A DNA stretch of 64,000 nt from contig AP026148.1 of assembly GCA_030295235.1 (NCBI GenBank), forward strand, positions 186,001-250,000, in the 5' to 3' direction. The notes beneath the pieces were generated by a model that worked only from the letters and a program-made list of their open reading frames with translations, did no database searches and was not told the DNA's origin. The DNA is from Fistulifera solaris. Lineage: Eukaryota; Bacillariophyta; Bacillariophyceae; Naviculales; Stauroneidaceae. Within the stretch, counting starts at the first letter, position 1; the number at the start of each line of letters is the position of its first letter. This document shows, piece after piece, positions 12,757 to 24,722 of the stretch. Both the position numbers and the translations under genes were made by a program.

Positions 12757-13593
12757 TTATTGATTCAAAACACTATGGGACCGTATGTGTTGAATACGTT
12801 GTGGATGTCGTTCGCAATGATGTCGAACCGCTTGTTGAGCGGCTTCAAAAAACCCTCCAATCCCATCATTGCGGTTCCAATGCCATTGTTGCATGCCTTC
12901 CATAATACAATCTACGTTAAAAGGCTCTTGTGGATCCCAACCATCCAGCGTAGGCCAGCGAGCAAGCGACAACTCCATCTTTTCAGCCCGCAATCGACTT
13001 CTGTTTGGTTGAACGCGGCGATCAATGAGCATACCGACAATCATTACACGAGGTGGAGGCTTGAGAGGATCTAAAGCGCGGGGTGCATCCGGAGATAAAT
13101 AAACTGCTTGATTGTTGACGAAAGTGTCTAAGGACCGCTCGGAAACTGAGACACGATCTGGTAAAGCGTCATGGGGCCAAATTTCGAGAAGACGAGAGAG
13201 GAGCGCATCAGGGTCAGGGCATGCGACAACTTTGACAAATACTTTGGGAGCATTCTGTGAGGAATCTTGCCACTGCAGAAAATTAACAAGCTGCTTGGCA
13301 ATAGCATTAAGCCGCTCTTTACGAGGACGCTCTTCACGGGGCAATCCGTAACCCATATCACACAAAAATAAAGGAGCATCTTCTTCTTTGGAAATATGAA
13401 GGCTTCGCGTTAGTGTGCCCGTTAAGTCATCCAGATCATTGTTGGCAACTTCGTGCATTTCCCTTGTAACGATCAAATTGCTCTCTACTTCGTGCCGTGA
13501 TGTTTGAGATGCGTACGAAGAGGGTGAATGTCGGCCGCATAAGTCATCCCCTTCTTGAGATGAGCAACCACTATCATTATCAACATTCTCCAT
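12757..13593 (-). CDS. TRM10-type tRNA (guanine/adenine-N1) methyltransferase-like protein
   Basis: Likely SAM-dependent SPOUT methyltransferase of the TRM10/TRMT10 family, which methylates N1 of the purine at tRNA position 9. The 278-aa product has a polar N-terminus of about 85 residues. The domain then opens with 'PLFLCDMGYG' and 'NAIAKQLVNFL', like the family's 'DLSFD...KQL' strand and helix. The core 'VYLSPDAPRALDPL', 'VMIVGMLIDRR' and 'AEKMELSLARWP' follows the family order YLT.DS / YIIGGLVD / A..LGI.TARLP. The knot normally reads 'GGLVDHN' or 'GGIVDRN'; here it is 'GMLIDRR', somewhat divergent. Single exon, ATG at 13591-13593. Whether it acts in the cytosol or an organelle is not visible. 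Confidence 0.72.
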   Translation of the reverse strand: MENVDNDSGCSSQEGDDLCGRHSPSSYASQTSRHEVESNLIVTREMHEVANNDLDDLTGTLTRSLHISKEEDAPLFLCDMGYGLPREERPRKERLNAIAKQLVNFLQWQDSSQNAPKVFVKVVACPDPDALLSRLLEIWPHDALPDRVSVSERSLDTFVNNQAVYLSPDAPRALDPLKPPPRVMIVGMLIDRRVQPNRSRLRAEKMELSLARWPTLDGWDPQEPFNVDCIMEGMQQWHWNRNDGIGGFFEAAQQAVRHHCERHPQRIQHIRSHSVLNQ

Positions 13594-13993
13594 TAACTCT
13601 TTGCATGTAAAGTCTATAAATGAAACGACAGAAAAGTGTTGTCTTCGAATTAATAACGAAGTTCGCGTCGCGGACGCTGCTGCGCAATAAGAATGGCATG
13701 ACGCACGACGCTTGACTAAAAATCAGTCGTGGGCCAGAGGATGATGATGCTTCATGTACCGTACCTGGTATTGTAAGTCCAAAACACAAAACATTGTTCA
13801 TGACTCCTCATGACTCACCACCTCATCGAAACGTCCGATGGTTCCAATGTCCCACCACCACATTAGACAATGTACTTGAAACAGTACCTGGTTGGCCTGG
13901 ACCCATTATGAACCCTTCGCTGGACCCATCATATCACAAACAAATACAAACATTACAATTCAAAAAAGAACATTATTGATTCAGCAGAAAACC
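13594..13993. promoter_or_regulatory. Divergent promoter region, TRM10-like / Argonaute
   Basis: Short shared upstream region. It carries the GTACC cluster at 13755-13770 and a related CAGTACCTGG at 13882-13891. No coding potential beyond the flanking genes. Confidence 0.4.
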
Positions 13994-16900
13994 ATGTCGC
14001 ATTACGGAGGAAACAATTCGGGCTCCGGATCGTCTCGTGGCGGTAAGTTGCGCAACTCGGCGAGCTGTACGAACAAGCCACAATCACGTTCACTCCTGTA
14101 TCTTTTCGGAAAGGCGGACACGCAGGATTTCACGGAGGCCACCAAGAGCATTACGATGGATACGGTCCAGGTGGTAAGTCATTGAGTTCGAAGTAGGGAA
14201 AATGCATCAGCGGAATCGAAAACTGATTTTTGTTGCAAAAGGAGGTAATCACTTTCAGCCGGGCCGAGGAAGAGGCCCGGGAAGAGAGAACAACAGGAGA
14301 CGCAATGGTAAGTCGTTAATTTACTTACTTGTTTGAGTTCCTACTTATCTCGATCAAAATCCTTGAATGTACAGACGGAGACTCCGGACTCGGACGAGGC
14401 CCGAATAAGAGACACCAAGGTACGTATCATTTTAAACGATGAATTCCTGCACAGCTGTGTTTGCCCTCGATTTGTCGCTTGATGTCCAATTGATCGTCTT
14501 TCAATTACGGACTTGTTCACTTTATTCTTCACTTCAAATAAAAATACAGGAGATCCGGAGGAGCGCCGAAGGTGGGAGACGAATGGCATTCAAGTCGTCA
14601 CGAATCTCTTCCCGCTGGTGCCAGTATCCAGCGGCCGCGTAGAATTGAATATATATCAGTTCGATATTGAAATCGACTTCTTTCGAAAGAAGAAGAGAGT
14701 TGAAGCAGCTCCGCAGCCTGAGTCGGAAAAGGAAGTTCCTGACGATGCTCAGCCCGCGACACAACCCCAGCCGGAGCGCCGTCCTAAACGTCAGATCAAT
14801 GAGAGATCATCTCCTTTGAGCCGACGTATCTTGCTGGAATGTCAAAAGCAGATCGCCGCTGATTGGTTCTTTCTTACGGATGGAGCAAATATTGCTTATT
14901 CGGTCCAAAACATCCCGGAGAAGTATGATGTGACTAAATTTGACGACAAAGAGGGCGCTGGCATTGTCGTCGAAGTCAGAGATGGCTCCGAGGAAGAATG
15001 TACGTATGCTAAATATGCCGCCACCAAAAAGTACGTCGTCTACTTCAAGCCGGTGGGCGAGTCTTTCCGCATTGTTTTTCACAACGGTAGAATTGACTCG
15101 AGCTGTCAAGAAAGTCTACCCAAGTTCTTCAATTTCATGAATCAAGTATTGAATAATGCCTGCATGAAGGCGGGGATGATTTCTACCAGAAAGAACCCGG
15201 AGCGATACTATTTTCCGCGAGGCATCAGTGCAAATGTTTTGGGCGGGAACTTCCAAAGGCAGAACGAAAGCCATCCTCTTCTAGGTTTGTCGCAGTCGGT
15301 CAGCATAGCGGTAAATGGTTCGATGCAAATCCAGTCGGATTTTGCTTTGGGGTGGTTTGAGCCGGATGTAGAGGAGAAACCGCTGCTGGACCCAGTGACG
15401 AAGAAGCTGGCCGGCGAGAATATAAGCGACCTGCATCGGCCGATCACGGACCCAACTGTTCAAGACAGAGTCAGGAATGCGCTAAAGCCGCTTTTGTTTC
15501 ACACTCGTTACGAACGCGGGCGTGATTGGGAAGCATGTGAAACGAGATTCTTGAGACGCAAGTTAGAAGGCAAAGAGAATTTAGAAGACTTCATTGCCAA
15601 GCAAATTTCGAAGAAGAGGGAACATCGATTCAATGTCCAATTGAACAGGAGACTGTCAAACCCGGATAAGGCCGAGGGAGCTGATATCATTTTTATTCCA
15701 AGCAACTTCACCTTTTCGTTTTTGGGTGAAGAAATGACAGTTGAACAATATTATAGGGCACGGTACGATGTGAACTTGTTGTATCCGCACATGCCCCTGA
15801 TTTGTATTCATTCAAAACGACAAGATTACATGCCAGCGGAATTTTTATATCATGGTGCGTTCAAAACTTGTTGGGGCTTCGTCCTTGATCAACAAACTCA
15901 CTCTTGAACAAAAGCTTTCACACAGAAGAAAAATGCTAATCACGATGATCAGAAACGGATTGCGTTGGCTTTATGCGACCAACATAGTGGATTGAGGCGG
16001 GTCAACTTCATAGAAACCTTGAATACAAATGTCCATGAACCGACCCTCAGAGAAATGTTGGAAAAACTCCAAATCCGAAAGGATTCAAGGCTCACGGTGG
16101 CCGCAGGTGGTATGTGATTCATGAACGCATTGTGACTTTACAGAAATGTGTCATTTCGTTCTCTCACTATCTTCTAGTTTTACAAGAGCCGGATATCAAC
16201 ACAGGCAGCGGAAAGCAACCGCATCCTTATAATGGCTCATGGTCTTGCGACACAGTCGAAACAGGTGGCGTGCTCCATACACTTGCAGTTATCGATTTGA
16301 CTCGACGAAACGAAAGTAATTTTCACGATGTAAAGTCTCTTTTAGAGAAGTGCAGACAGGAACGCATCGACTGTTTACGGTTCCAGCGAGATGATATTGA
16401 TAGGTTGACGGTGTCTTTACCATCGAATTTCCCCCCTGGAGCGAGAGTCGACCTTTCACTAGCTCGGGTAATGGCCAAAAGGTTAGGGAAACAGCATATC
16501 AGTTTTTCCTCTATGGCGGCTATAATCGCCCTTTCAAGACGACCGTTCGCTGCTCTGGAAAGCTCAAAGAATGCGTTGTCGTTCCTTTTAAGGGACTTCC
16601 TGTGTTTTACTTTGAGGAGGACCGATACACGCATCAAGTCCGCGGACACCCACGCAATACGGCAGAACAACTCTATGCAAAGCTTTGCTTCTCGACCTCA
16701 TCCGAAGCAGAAAATTTACTTGACCCGTTTAAACAATTTGACGAAGTTTCTGATCGTTTTGATCAACTGTATATGTTTTATCATGTTGAAACTGGGGACA
16801 TCATACGTGAAATTCAGGGTTTAGACCCGTTCATGCTAGCTGTAGATGGGCTTAGCATTAATCCCGATGATGGGATGATTGACTGCCCCAGCATTGTTAT

Positions 16901-18373
16901 CGTTCGCCTGAAGGATAAGGACGCCATGCAATACTCTTTGCTCAAGTATGCTCTTTATGAAGCGGGTTTACAGGTATGTCTTTATTATTCGCAACAAAAT
17001 CATATTTTACTTATTCTAACACTATCGATCCAGACGCAATGCTTTGTTAATCCGACGAAGCACAATGGCTTCGGAGTTTTGTAAGTTTTATTTTTCGTAA
17101 TTCGATATTTCCTGTTGGCGTGACATTCTAACACTTGACCTAAAGGACTAAAAACCTTGCTATCAAAATTAACGCGAAGCTTGCCAGCCCAATGAACAAG
17201 TCGAACTCGTGGATCGTAAGCGGCCCGGCGAGCCAATGGCTGCGCAACAATGACACCCTGGTTATTGGATACGCTTTTGCCGGTGGTAAGTCATTTGTGA
17301 CTTGTGGTAATAGAATGGTCTTCTTTTAATCTCACATCTTTATGATTTGCAGCTCAGGGCAAATCTGGAAAAATGGTAGTTGCTGCTTCAAGTTGTGTCG
17401 ACGATGAAGGTCTTAGAATGCGACACGCAAACATTGTTCTCCCAAAGCGTCGTACCTGACGCCAGTTGCCGTGGATAGATTGATTTCGGTGAGTGCACCG
17501 ATGCTGGTAAAACTGCCGTGTCTAAAGCGCTCAAAGTGATTATTCTCTCTTGAAGTCCCTCTACGAACAATACGTAAACGACAGGGAAAAGCGCCCCAAA
17601 CATCTCATTGTCTACCGATGCAACGGTCAGGATACTGAGCTAGAAGGTTCGTCCAACAAGTAGTCTTACATTTCGAATGCTTTCTCACTTTTATTTTGTT
17701 CGCAGGCATCAAAGAGAACGAGCTCAAAACATTTGAGACAATCTTTCGAGCGAAGAGCTCGTGCCGGAACGATGACAACCCCGAACTTCCTCCTGTCAGA
17801 AATCCGGTAGTTACTTTTCTGGTCGCACAAACCCTCTCCAGTCCCAAACTTGCTCCTGTTCAGAAATTGGATAGAGGAAACAATGTCCCATCAGGAACTT
17901 GTGTCACAGACCCTCGTGCTATCAGCCAAATCATCACCGGAAGCGACGGGAGCAACGAGTCGTCGACCTTGAAAAGAGCTGAAAGGAACTATGACTTCAT
18001 ACTGGTTCCTCAGCAGGGACTGAAGGGGACATCCAAGCCTGTCTATTATCGAGTCTTGAAACTTGGAATAAGTGGGAGCCAGCAGGCTATTAAAGATGTC
18101 ACGTATTCGTTGAGCTTCCGCTACGCAACTGCTACAAAAGTGCCCCGATTGCCCGCTGTATTGCTTTATAGCCAGCGCATTGCTGGAGTAATTCTGGCAT
18201 GTCTACCGGAATTGAAGGATCCGTTTGAGGGCAGAGCGATGTTCGACGGAGGAAATGATTACGATTACTTCCGGCGTTTCCCAAACCAAGACCCAGACCG
18301 AGGTATTGCAGACCACATGGTTTTCACTGACATTGAGGGCCCCACACCCTTCCACCCCCACCTGTTGGCATAG
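13994..18373 (+). CDS. Argonaute/PIWI protein, catalytic tetrad apparently lost
   Basis: Small-RNA-binding Argonaute of about 1199 aa. Twelve exons: 13994-14042, 14114-14173, 14242-14307, 14375-14419, 14550-15854, 15915-16109, 16178-16973, 17034-17080, 17146-17285, 17353-17488, 17556-17646 and 17706-18373. With one base added at the T5 run 16503-16507 and one at CCC 17441-17443 they sum to exactly 3600 nt. The first four exons encode a Gly/Arg-rich tail ('GRGRGPGR'). The MID end keeps Gln in 'QTQC' and the Lys pair of 'IKINAKL' that in human AGO2 hold the guide 5' phosphate. In PIWI the slicer residues are replaced: 'IGYAFAG' where 'LGADVTH' is expected, 'YRCNG' for 'YRDG', and 'YYRV' for 'HYHV'. 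It is therefore probably a guide-binding, non-slicing Argonaute. Confidence 0.88.
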
Positions 18374-19619
18374 GATTGATATAGGACTTTACATATTGCA
18401 TTTCGATCTGTTTCATAGTCTTTCGAGAATAGGTGGTTCTTTTCATCGCACATACTCTATTTAATGGCTTCGTCTACGCATGGACTATGGTTGGCAGCGG
18501 TCTCCGTGTATGCATGTGTCTTTAGCGATGAGTTCTGTCGTTCCATGAGGATGTTGAGAGTGATCGGGTGGCGCCACACGATAATGCCAGCCGCAACGAC
18601 CCTTCGCGAAAGAAGATGACACGTGATATAATAGGAAAGCTTGAAGCTCGACCCCCACTGATCAAAACGAGACGCCTCCGTCCGAGAGTCTTGCTCGAAC
18701 ATTCTTGCTAGGCACGGTGAAAATATTGACAGCCCGCTTTTGTTTAGTAGCGAACACGACCGACGAAATCACCATAGCTCGTATAAAACAATTCCACTGA
18801 ATCAAACCGAATGGCATTCACACCAGCGAACGCGTGCTCTTTGGTGGAGTCCCAGTAAGCCGTTACACAAGCAAATCTTTCGATATCTGATGAAGGCCAC
18901 CCATCCGAAAATGAATCGGATGGATTTCATGACAATTCAAAAAATGACGGGCATGACCTGTCGCATTATAAATAACCTTTACGTAGCATCGAGAACATTG
19001 GATTGCTGCCGAGAGGGAATTTAGGAAGTACGCGAACATGTCCCGAAGAACGATGAATCATCGACGTAATGTTTTGACAGCAGCGGCGTGAACCAAATAC
19101 CAGTTCTTATCACAACACCGAAGAATAGCATGGTACCTGGTAGGAATGAATTAGGATGGTCGTTGACACGACAAAAATGCAGGCGTCGTCGTCGTCGTCG
19201 TCTGTAAGTGCCGATAAGCCGACGACAAGGTGCCGCAAAACCTGAAATTTTGAAATCGTGTTGGTTCTGTGTCCTTTAGAATGACCAATGACCCAAAAGT
19301 ACAGATTATCGTACAGCCTATACCAACATAGACCTACCGCACGTAAACACGCATCTTGCTGGGACTCCGTTCTCGTTTTCTTTCTAAGATAAATAGCAAC
19401 AGAGCTTATGTGTATGTAGTATTGCCCAATGACCAGTGAATGAAAGTGCCAATAAAATAGATCCAAGACGTGCGTTTTTCGCCGCCAAGACCGACCGGGA
19501 CGAAAGTGTAAACAAGAAAACGAAAAACAAACACACCCGATTATCTGGTATTCTCATTTCATTATTTATATCTTCTGCTTTTGTCAAAAGTCAAAATACT
19601 CCTCTCAATTTCCAAGACC
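18374..19619. other. Intergenic region before myosin 3
   Basis: About 1.2 kb with no supported gene. It holds a TGGTACCTGGTA motif at 19131-19142 and a (GTC)n microsatellite at about 19184-19203. Open frames here are short and lack any recognisable pattern. Confidence 0.35.
19184..19203. repeat. (GTC)n microsatellite
   Basis: About six GTC/CGT units in tandem in intergenic DNA upstream of myosin 3. Confidence 0.8.
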
Positions 19620-22600
19620 ATGACAGACTCGATTGATACCGAGACACCCGTCTACTTGAAATCCGCCGCACACGGCTGGATTCCTGCTGTGCTATTGAAA
19701 CAAGTCGCCGGCGGGAAAATGGCTCGCGTCGCTGTCCCCAAATTCAAACACGAAAATGATTTGTTGACCTGCGGCAAAATGTCGAAAGCCCAACTCATGG
19801 ATACGATCGATATTCCCCTTTCTGAATACGACAACAACGTCTTGCCGGTGCAGAATGTCGACGCGAATGGGAATTTGGAAGATTACAAAGATATGGTCGA
19901 ATTGCCGTTCATGCACGAGGTACGTCACGACCAAAAAGTTTGTTTACTCGTTCGTTTCTAACATTGCAGCTAAAATACTTGTTTTTCTTGTTTTTTTCTT
20001 CCAGGCCGCCATTCTGTACAATCTCAAATTACGACACAAGAATCAGAAACCATACACTCGTACGGCCGATATTGTCATTGCGATCAACCCGTATCACTGG
20101 TTGAATCATCTTTATACACACGAAAAGCAAACCTACTATTCGAATCGTTTGGTATGGGACAACAACGAAGAAGATCCCCGTGCGACACTCGAACCGCATG
20201 TTTACGAAATATCCGCCTTGGCCTACAAAGGACTCATTCGAGAAGGAGAAGGCAAAGATCAATCCATCCTCGTGTCGGGAGAATCCGGAGCCGGGAAAAC
20301 GGAAACGGTCAAGATTTGTTTGAATCATATTGCGAGTACACAAGCCAAAGAGGATTATTATTACGAAGACCAGATTGTCAAACGCGTCGTCGAATCGAAT
20401 CCTCTACTCGAGGCTTTTGGTAATGCCAAGACACGTCGCAACGACAACTCGTCGCGGTTCGGCAAGTACTTGCAATTGCAGTTTGACAAGTCGCACAATC
20501 GTACCGAATCGTACGGGACACGACGAGGTCAAGTTCCCTTGGTGGGTAGCAAGTGTGATGTGTATTTGCTCGAGAAGAATCGTGTCGTGCAGCACGATGA
20601 TCAAGAACGTAGTTTTCACATCTTTTATCAATTACTGGCATCGCCCGACAAGACCCAATACTGGTCGGAACTCCAAGGCAAAACTCCGGAATCTTACTCG
20701 TACTTGGGTCGTTGTACTACTACCAGTATTGAAGGTGTCAGTGATGCCGATCACTTCCGTCACACGGTTGAAGCACTCCAGCTCGTGGGTGTTCAAGGAC
20801 GTGACCTGCACATGCTCATGCAGGCCATTTGTGCCGTGTTGCAATTGGGAAATCTGCGATTCGGGGCGTTGCACGGAGATTCCGACAAGTCGACCGTCGT
20901 TTCGCTCGAGGAATTGCGTGTGTTGGGAGATTTGATTGGCATTGCGCCCCAGAATCTTTCGATGTGCATGACCGAACGTACGTTCACGACCAGTGGAGAG
21001 ACGCACAAGGTTCCGCTCAATCCCATCATGGCCAAGGATGGTTGTGATGCGTTGGCGAAAGAGATTTACCAAAAAGTCTTTTTATGGGTCACGAAAAGAT
21101 CAACGACGCCACCAGTGTCGACGAGACCGCCATGAAACTCGGTTACATTGGATTGCTTGATATCTTTGGTTTCGAAACGTTCGAGGTCAACCGGTTCGAA
21201 CAGCTCTGCATCAACTACGCCAACGAGAAATTGCAGCAAAAGTTCACTCAAGATGTCTTTACCAATGTTGAGAAAGAGTACATTGCCGAAGGAATCGATC
21301 TTGCGGAAATCAAGTACGAAGACAATGGAGAGGTTCTCGAATTGATTGAACACCGCTCCGGTTTGATCGCTCTTTTGAATGAAGAATGCGTCCGTCCCAA
21401 GGGCAATGACTTCGAATATGTCCAGAAAGCGCTCGCGATCAACAAGGATGCCAGCAAGCTCATGATCCATCGCACTGACCGCTTGTCCTTCGGTATCAAG
21501 CACTACGCCGGAGACGTGATGTACAGCGCCGAATATTTCGTGACGCGCAACTTGGATACTCTCCCCACGGACTTGCAAGAATGCATGGAAAAGTCCTCCA
21601 ACGAGATCCTCAGCATCTTCCAAGCCGACGACGTGCATGCACAGAAGCCTCATCCTCACAACGCACCACGCCAGAAGAGTAACATTGTCGCGGCCACCGT
21701 GTGGACGAAGTACCGCGGCCAGTTGGAGAACTTGATGAAGAATTTGCGCCAGACGGAATCGCGCTACATTCGATGCATCAAGCCCAATACCGAAAAGAAA
21801 GAATTGTTGATGGAACACAATCTCGTGGTGGATCAACTTCGCTGTGCCGGTGTCGTGGCAGGTATTACAATCGCCCGCAGCGTCTTCCCCAACCGTTTGC
21901 CCAACAGTCTGGTGTTGACGCGCTACTCCAACATGTGCGACGCACGATCCTCCACTGCCGGACAAAAGAGTGCAGAGAAGTGCAAGCTCCTCTTGAACTG
22001 GCTTCTCAAGGACATGGACGCCGTGAACGAGAATGGTGACAAGGTTAAGGCGTTTGTGGTAGGAAAAACCAAGACCTTCTTCCGCGCGGGTGCCCTCGAG
22101 TGGTTGGAGTCGCACCGCATTCGCAGTGTGGACTTGCAGGCAATCATCATTCAAAAGGTCGCACGCAGTTGGCTCGTTCGTAACAAAGGCAAACGCTTGA
22201 ATCACCGACGTCGCATGGAAGAAGAGGCCAGGCGACGCGAAGAACAGGCGAGATTGGCCCATGAAGCACGCTTGAGAGAAGAAGAACAGCAGCGTAAGGC
22301 AGAGCACCAGAAGAAGATCCGGGAAATGGAAGCCACGATCCAGCGTCTAGAAGCTCAAGCCGAAGCAGAAAGCCGCATGCAGCAAGAAAGGCTCAAAGCC
22401 GCACGCGAACGTGCCGAATTGTTGCGAGAGGAGAAGGAGATGTTGGCGGAACGCATCGAGGAAAGGAAGGCCAAGGATGTTCGTCAGCGAATCGCCACAA
22501 AGGAGTTGCAGAAGAAGCAGTTGGATGAGATCAAACGAGCCATCATGTTCTTGCAGCAGCAGAATAAGCTATTGCAGAAGGAACATATGAAACTCGAGTT

Positions 22601-23036
22601 GAAACTGGAACAAGAGATGCTCCGCTTGAACAATGCCAGCAGCAATTGCAACATGCTCGAGGACAGTTTAAGCAACATGTATGCTTCAGCGGACAAGGTC
22701 AGTCGCAATCATGACAGCTTATCGAGAGGAATCGATTCGGCCAAACAGGAGAACGAAAAGATGTCGGCTCGGGTGGACGATGCACAGAGTCGTTACATGG
22801 CCCAAGCCGAAACGCGATTACATTTGCAGAGAAACATGGCACGCATTCTCAATCTCGCTCAAGACAAATGCCGCGACCATTCGTTGTTAGAGTTCATCCA
22901 GTCGACTGCCTACGAGTGCGAGAACGATTCCAAGGTGATCATGGCCGGATTGGAAGCTGAATTGGATGATAGTGGTCGGCCCAGTTTGACGCCTCTCTCG
23001 GATCATTCGTCCTCTGGCACGGACCGTAGTCAATAA
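19620..23036 (+). CDS. Unconventional myosin heavy chain 3
   Basis: Third myosin, about 1110 aa. Exons: 19620-19919 and 20005-23036. It shares the intron before 'AAILYNLK' with the other two but lacks their first intron. The motor shows P-loop GESGAGKT, switch I NDNSSRFG and switch II DIFGFETF. One IQ ('IQKVARSWLVRNKGKR') is followed by a charged coiled coil from about residue 840. The end has 'AETRLHLQRNMARILN', close to myosin 2, then a Ser-rich tip. The actin-binding loop is His/Pro-rich and differs from its sisters. One base is missing at the A4 run 21094-21097; with it, 'WVTKKINDATS' continues into the switch II region and exon 2 becomes divisible by three. Confidence 0.95.
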
Positions 23037-23636
23037 GTGATTGATTGATTACTAAATGTGTACTTGTATATGAGAAGTAAAACGAACGCCGTGAGACCAT
23101 CGCTGCGAATCGTGCATCTTAGCTTTAACATTGGCGTTGTCCTTGCTCTTAGCTCCAAATCGCTTCGTGCTTGGTCGTGGTCACTTCCATCGTGAATCTC
23201 TCGGTAATGAAATTCTTTGTTATGGTCATCGAAACTGTCGAACGTTATTGACTGGAAACGGCGTTACAATTCTGCTGTGTCGTGGACTCTACGTAGAGTT
23301 CTTGTTTCATGAGTGGACTGCATCCCGAAAATGAACGAAGTAAGACGATTTTCAACGTCCGATAACGAGTTATGACTCCTAATGATACCTGACATGCCAT
23401 CCAGTATTGTGGATAGCATTACGTTTGTTTGCTGCTAACATTATGGGATCGCGCGGATATTAGAGATACAAGATTGTTCCAGAAACTACCGCCTTTGCTG
23501 GTATTGGATTTTCCCATTCGAAAATGGAATAAATGATACAAAACTCGTCATTTAAAGGTTGTAGAAAGTCACCATCTATATTTAAACGCTGAAAAATGAA
23601 GCACTATTGTATCCGCCTTTTGAAGCACAACAGCTT
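23037..23636. other. Convergent intergenic region
   Basis: Between the 3' ends of myosin 3 and the DPY30 gene. No gene or repeat is recognised. Confidence 0.3.
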
Positions 23637-24021
23637 CTATTTCTGCGATGGTTGAGCAACTTGAGCAGTTGCGGCAATGCGTTGCGGATCATGCTTCAAC
23701 AAATAATTGGCAAGATATTCGATAGGATTCGCCGGACGCTCTTTCACTAATTCCGACATACCTATTTTTATTATTTTAATTCAATGAGGAAAGAGGTCAG
23801 TTGATACAAAGAAGGAATGAAGGAGGCGATCATTGGTGAAGAGTAAACGTACCATCGAGCAAAAGCGGAACGACTGTTTGATCCAAATAAGCACGAATGG
23901 GCAAGCGCTGCATATCGTTGCCTTGTTGAGTCTGTTGATGTTGCTGCTGCTGCATCATCATTTGCTGGAAATGCTGCTGCTGTTGTTGCATCATCATTTG
24001 CTGAGGATTGGAGGCGTCCAT
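23637..24021 (-). CDS. DPY30 homologue (COMPASS histone methyltransferase subunit)
   Basis: Small chromatin protein. The Dpy-30 motif dimerises and docks ASH2 in SET1/COMPASS complexes (H3K4 methylation); it also occurs in some axonemal and other complexes. Two exons (- strand): 24021-23853 and 23761-23637, totalling 97 aa. The motif is split by the intron: 'RAYLDQTVVPLLLDG' then 'MSELVKERPANPIEYLANY', which matches the family pattern YLDQTVVP.LL.GL..L.KERP.NPIEYLA closely. The first ~40 residues are almost only Gln, Met and His, an unusual low-complexity tail. The match is strong despite the small size. Confidence 0.93.
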
Positions 24022-24722
24022 GGTAGAAGAAGGATGCGGTAAACGAAAAGAAAAGCGATCTTGTTTGTTATTTTGATGAAAATAGCGTTACAACGGCTAT
24101 TATAAATATAGGAAAGGGAAACGGGAGAAAGCGATGAAAAGACGTGCAACCAGATGTTGCTGCAATCGAAGACGGCGCGAAATGATAAACACGATGAGAA
24201 TGAAGGACGCCTGGAAACGGCGGTAAATTGATAGGGTTGGGATTCGAGTTAATGACTCAAGTTCTGTCTTGGGGGAAAACGGACAACACTTTGGGGTCAT
24301 AGTAAGTTTTGAATTGGTACAAGTCTCGACGATTTTAGAATATCGGCGGTGCTCTGATACAAACAAACTCTTTTACAAGTCATGAAAATGCCTACCTTTG
24401 TGGAAAAGTCAAACACAAATAATAAGATCTTTGGTAGTTAAAACTAAAATTGCGATTGATTTTGTATACCTAGTCCGGAGCGGGAGCGCACCTCTCACAC
24501 TCTATGCTCTACTACGCTCTACGCTGTTTCTCCTACACTTTGCTACGAAGCAAGTTGAAGTGGGAACGACGCGTTTCACACACTTCATTATTTTTCATTT
24601 TCTGCCGATCAACATCCAACAACAATTTTCTCACATTTCCTTCAGCAAATCTCACACAAACCAAACAAACATTCATTTCACGATAAAAAAGAATTAGCAA
24701 ACATAAACAAGAACCCGTTAAT
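24022..24722. promoter_or_regulatory. Divergent intergenic region, DPY30 / MORN protein
   Basis: About 700 nt between divergent genes. The part before the MORN gene is rich in CAAAC/ACAAAC, typical of a 5' UTR. No gene is seen. Confidence 0.3.

Noticed and set aside
18457-19024. Short frames on both strands before myosin 3
   Set aside because: Non-ATG starts and no family pattern; no splice structure linking them.
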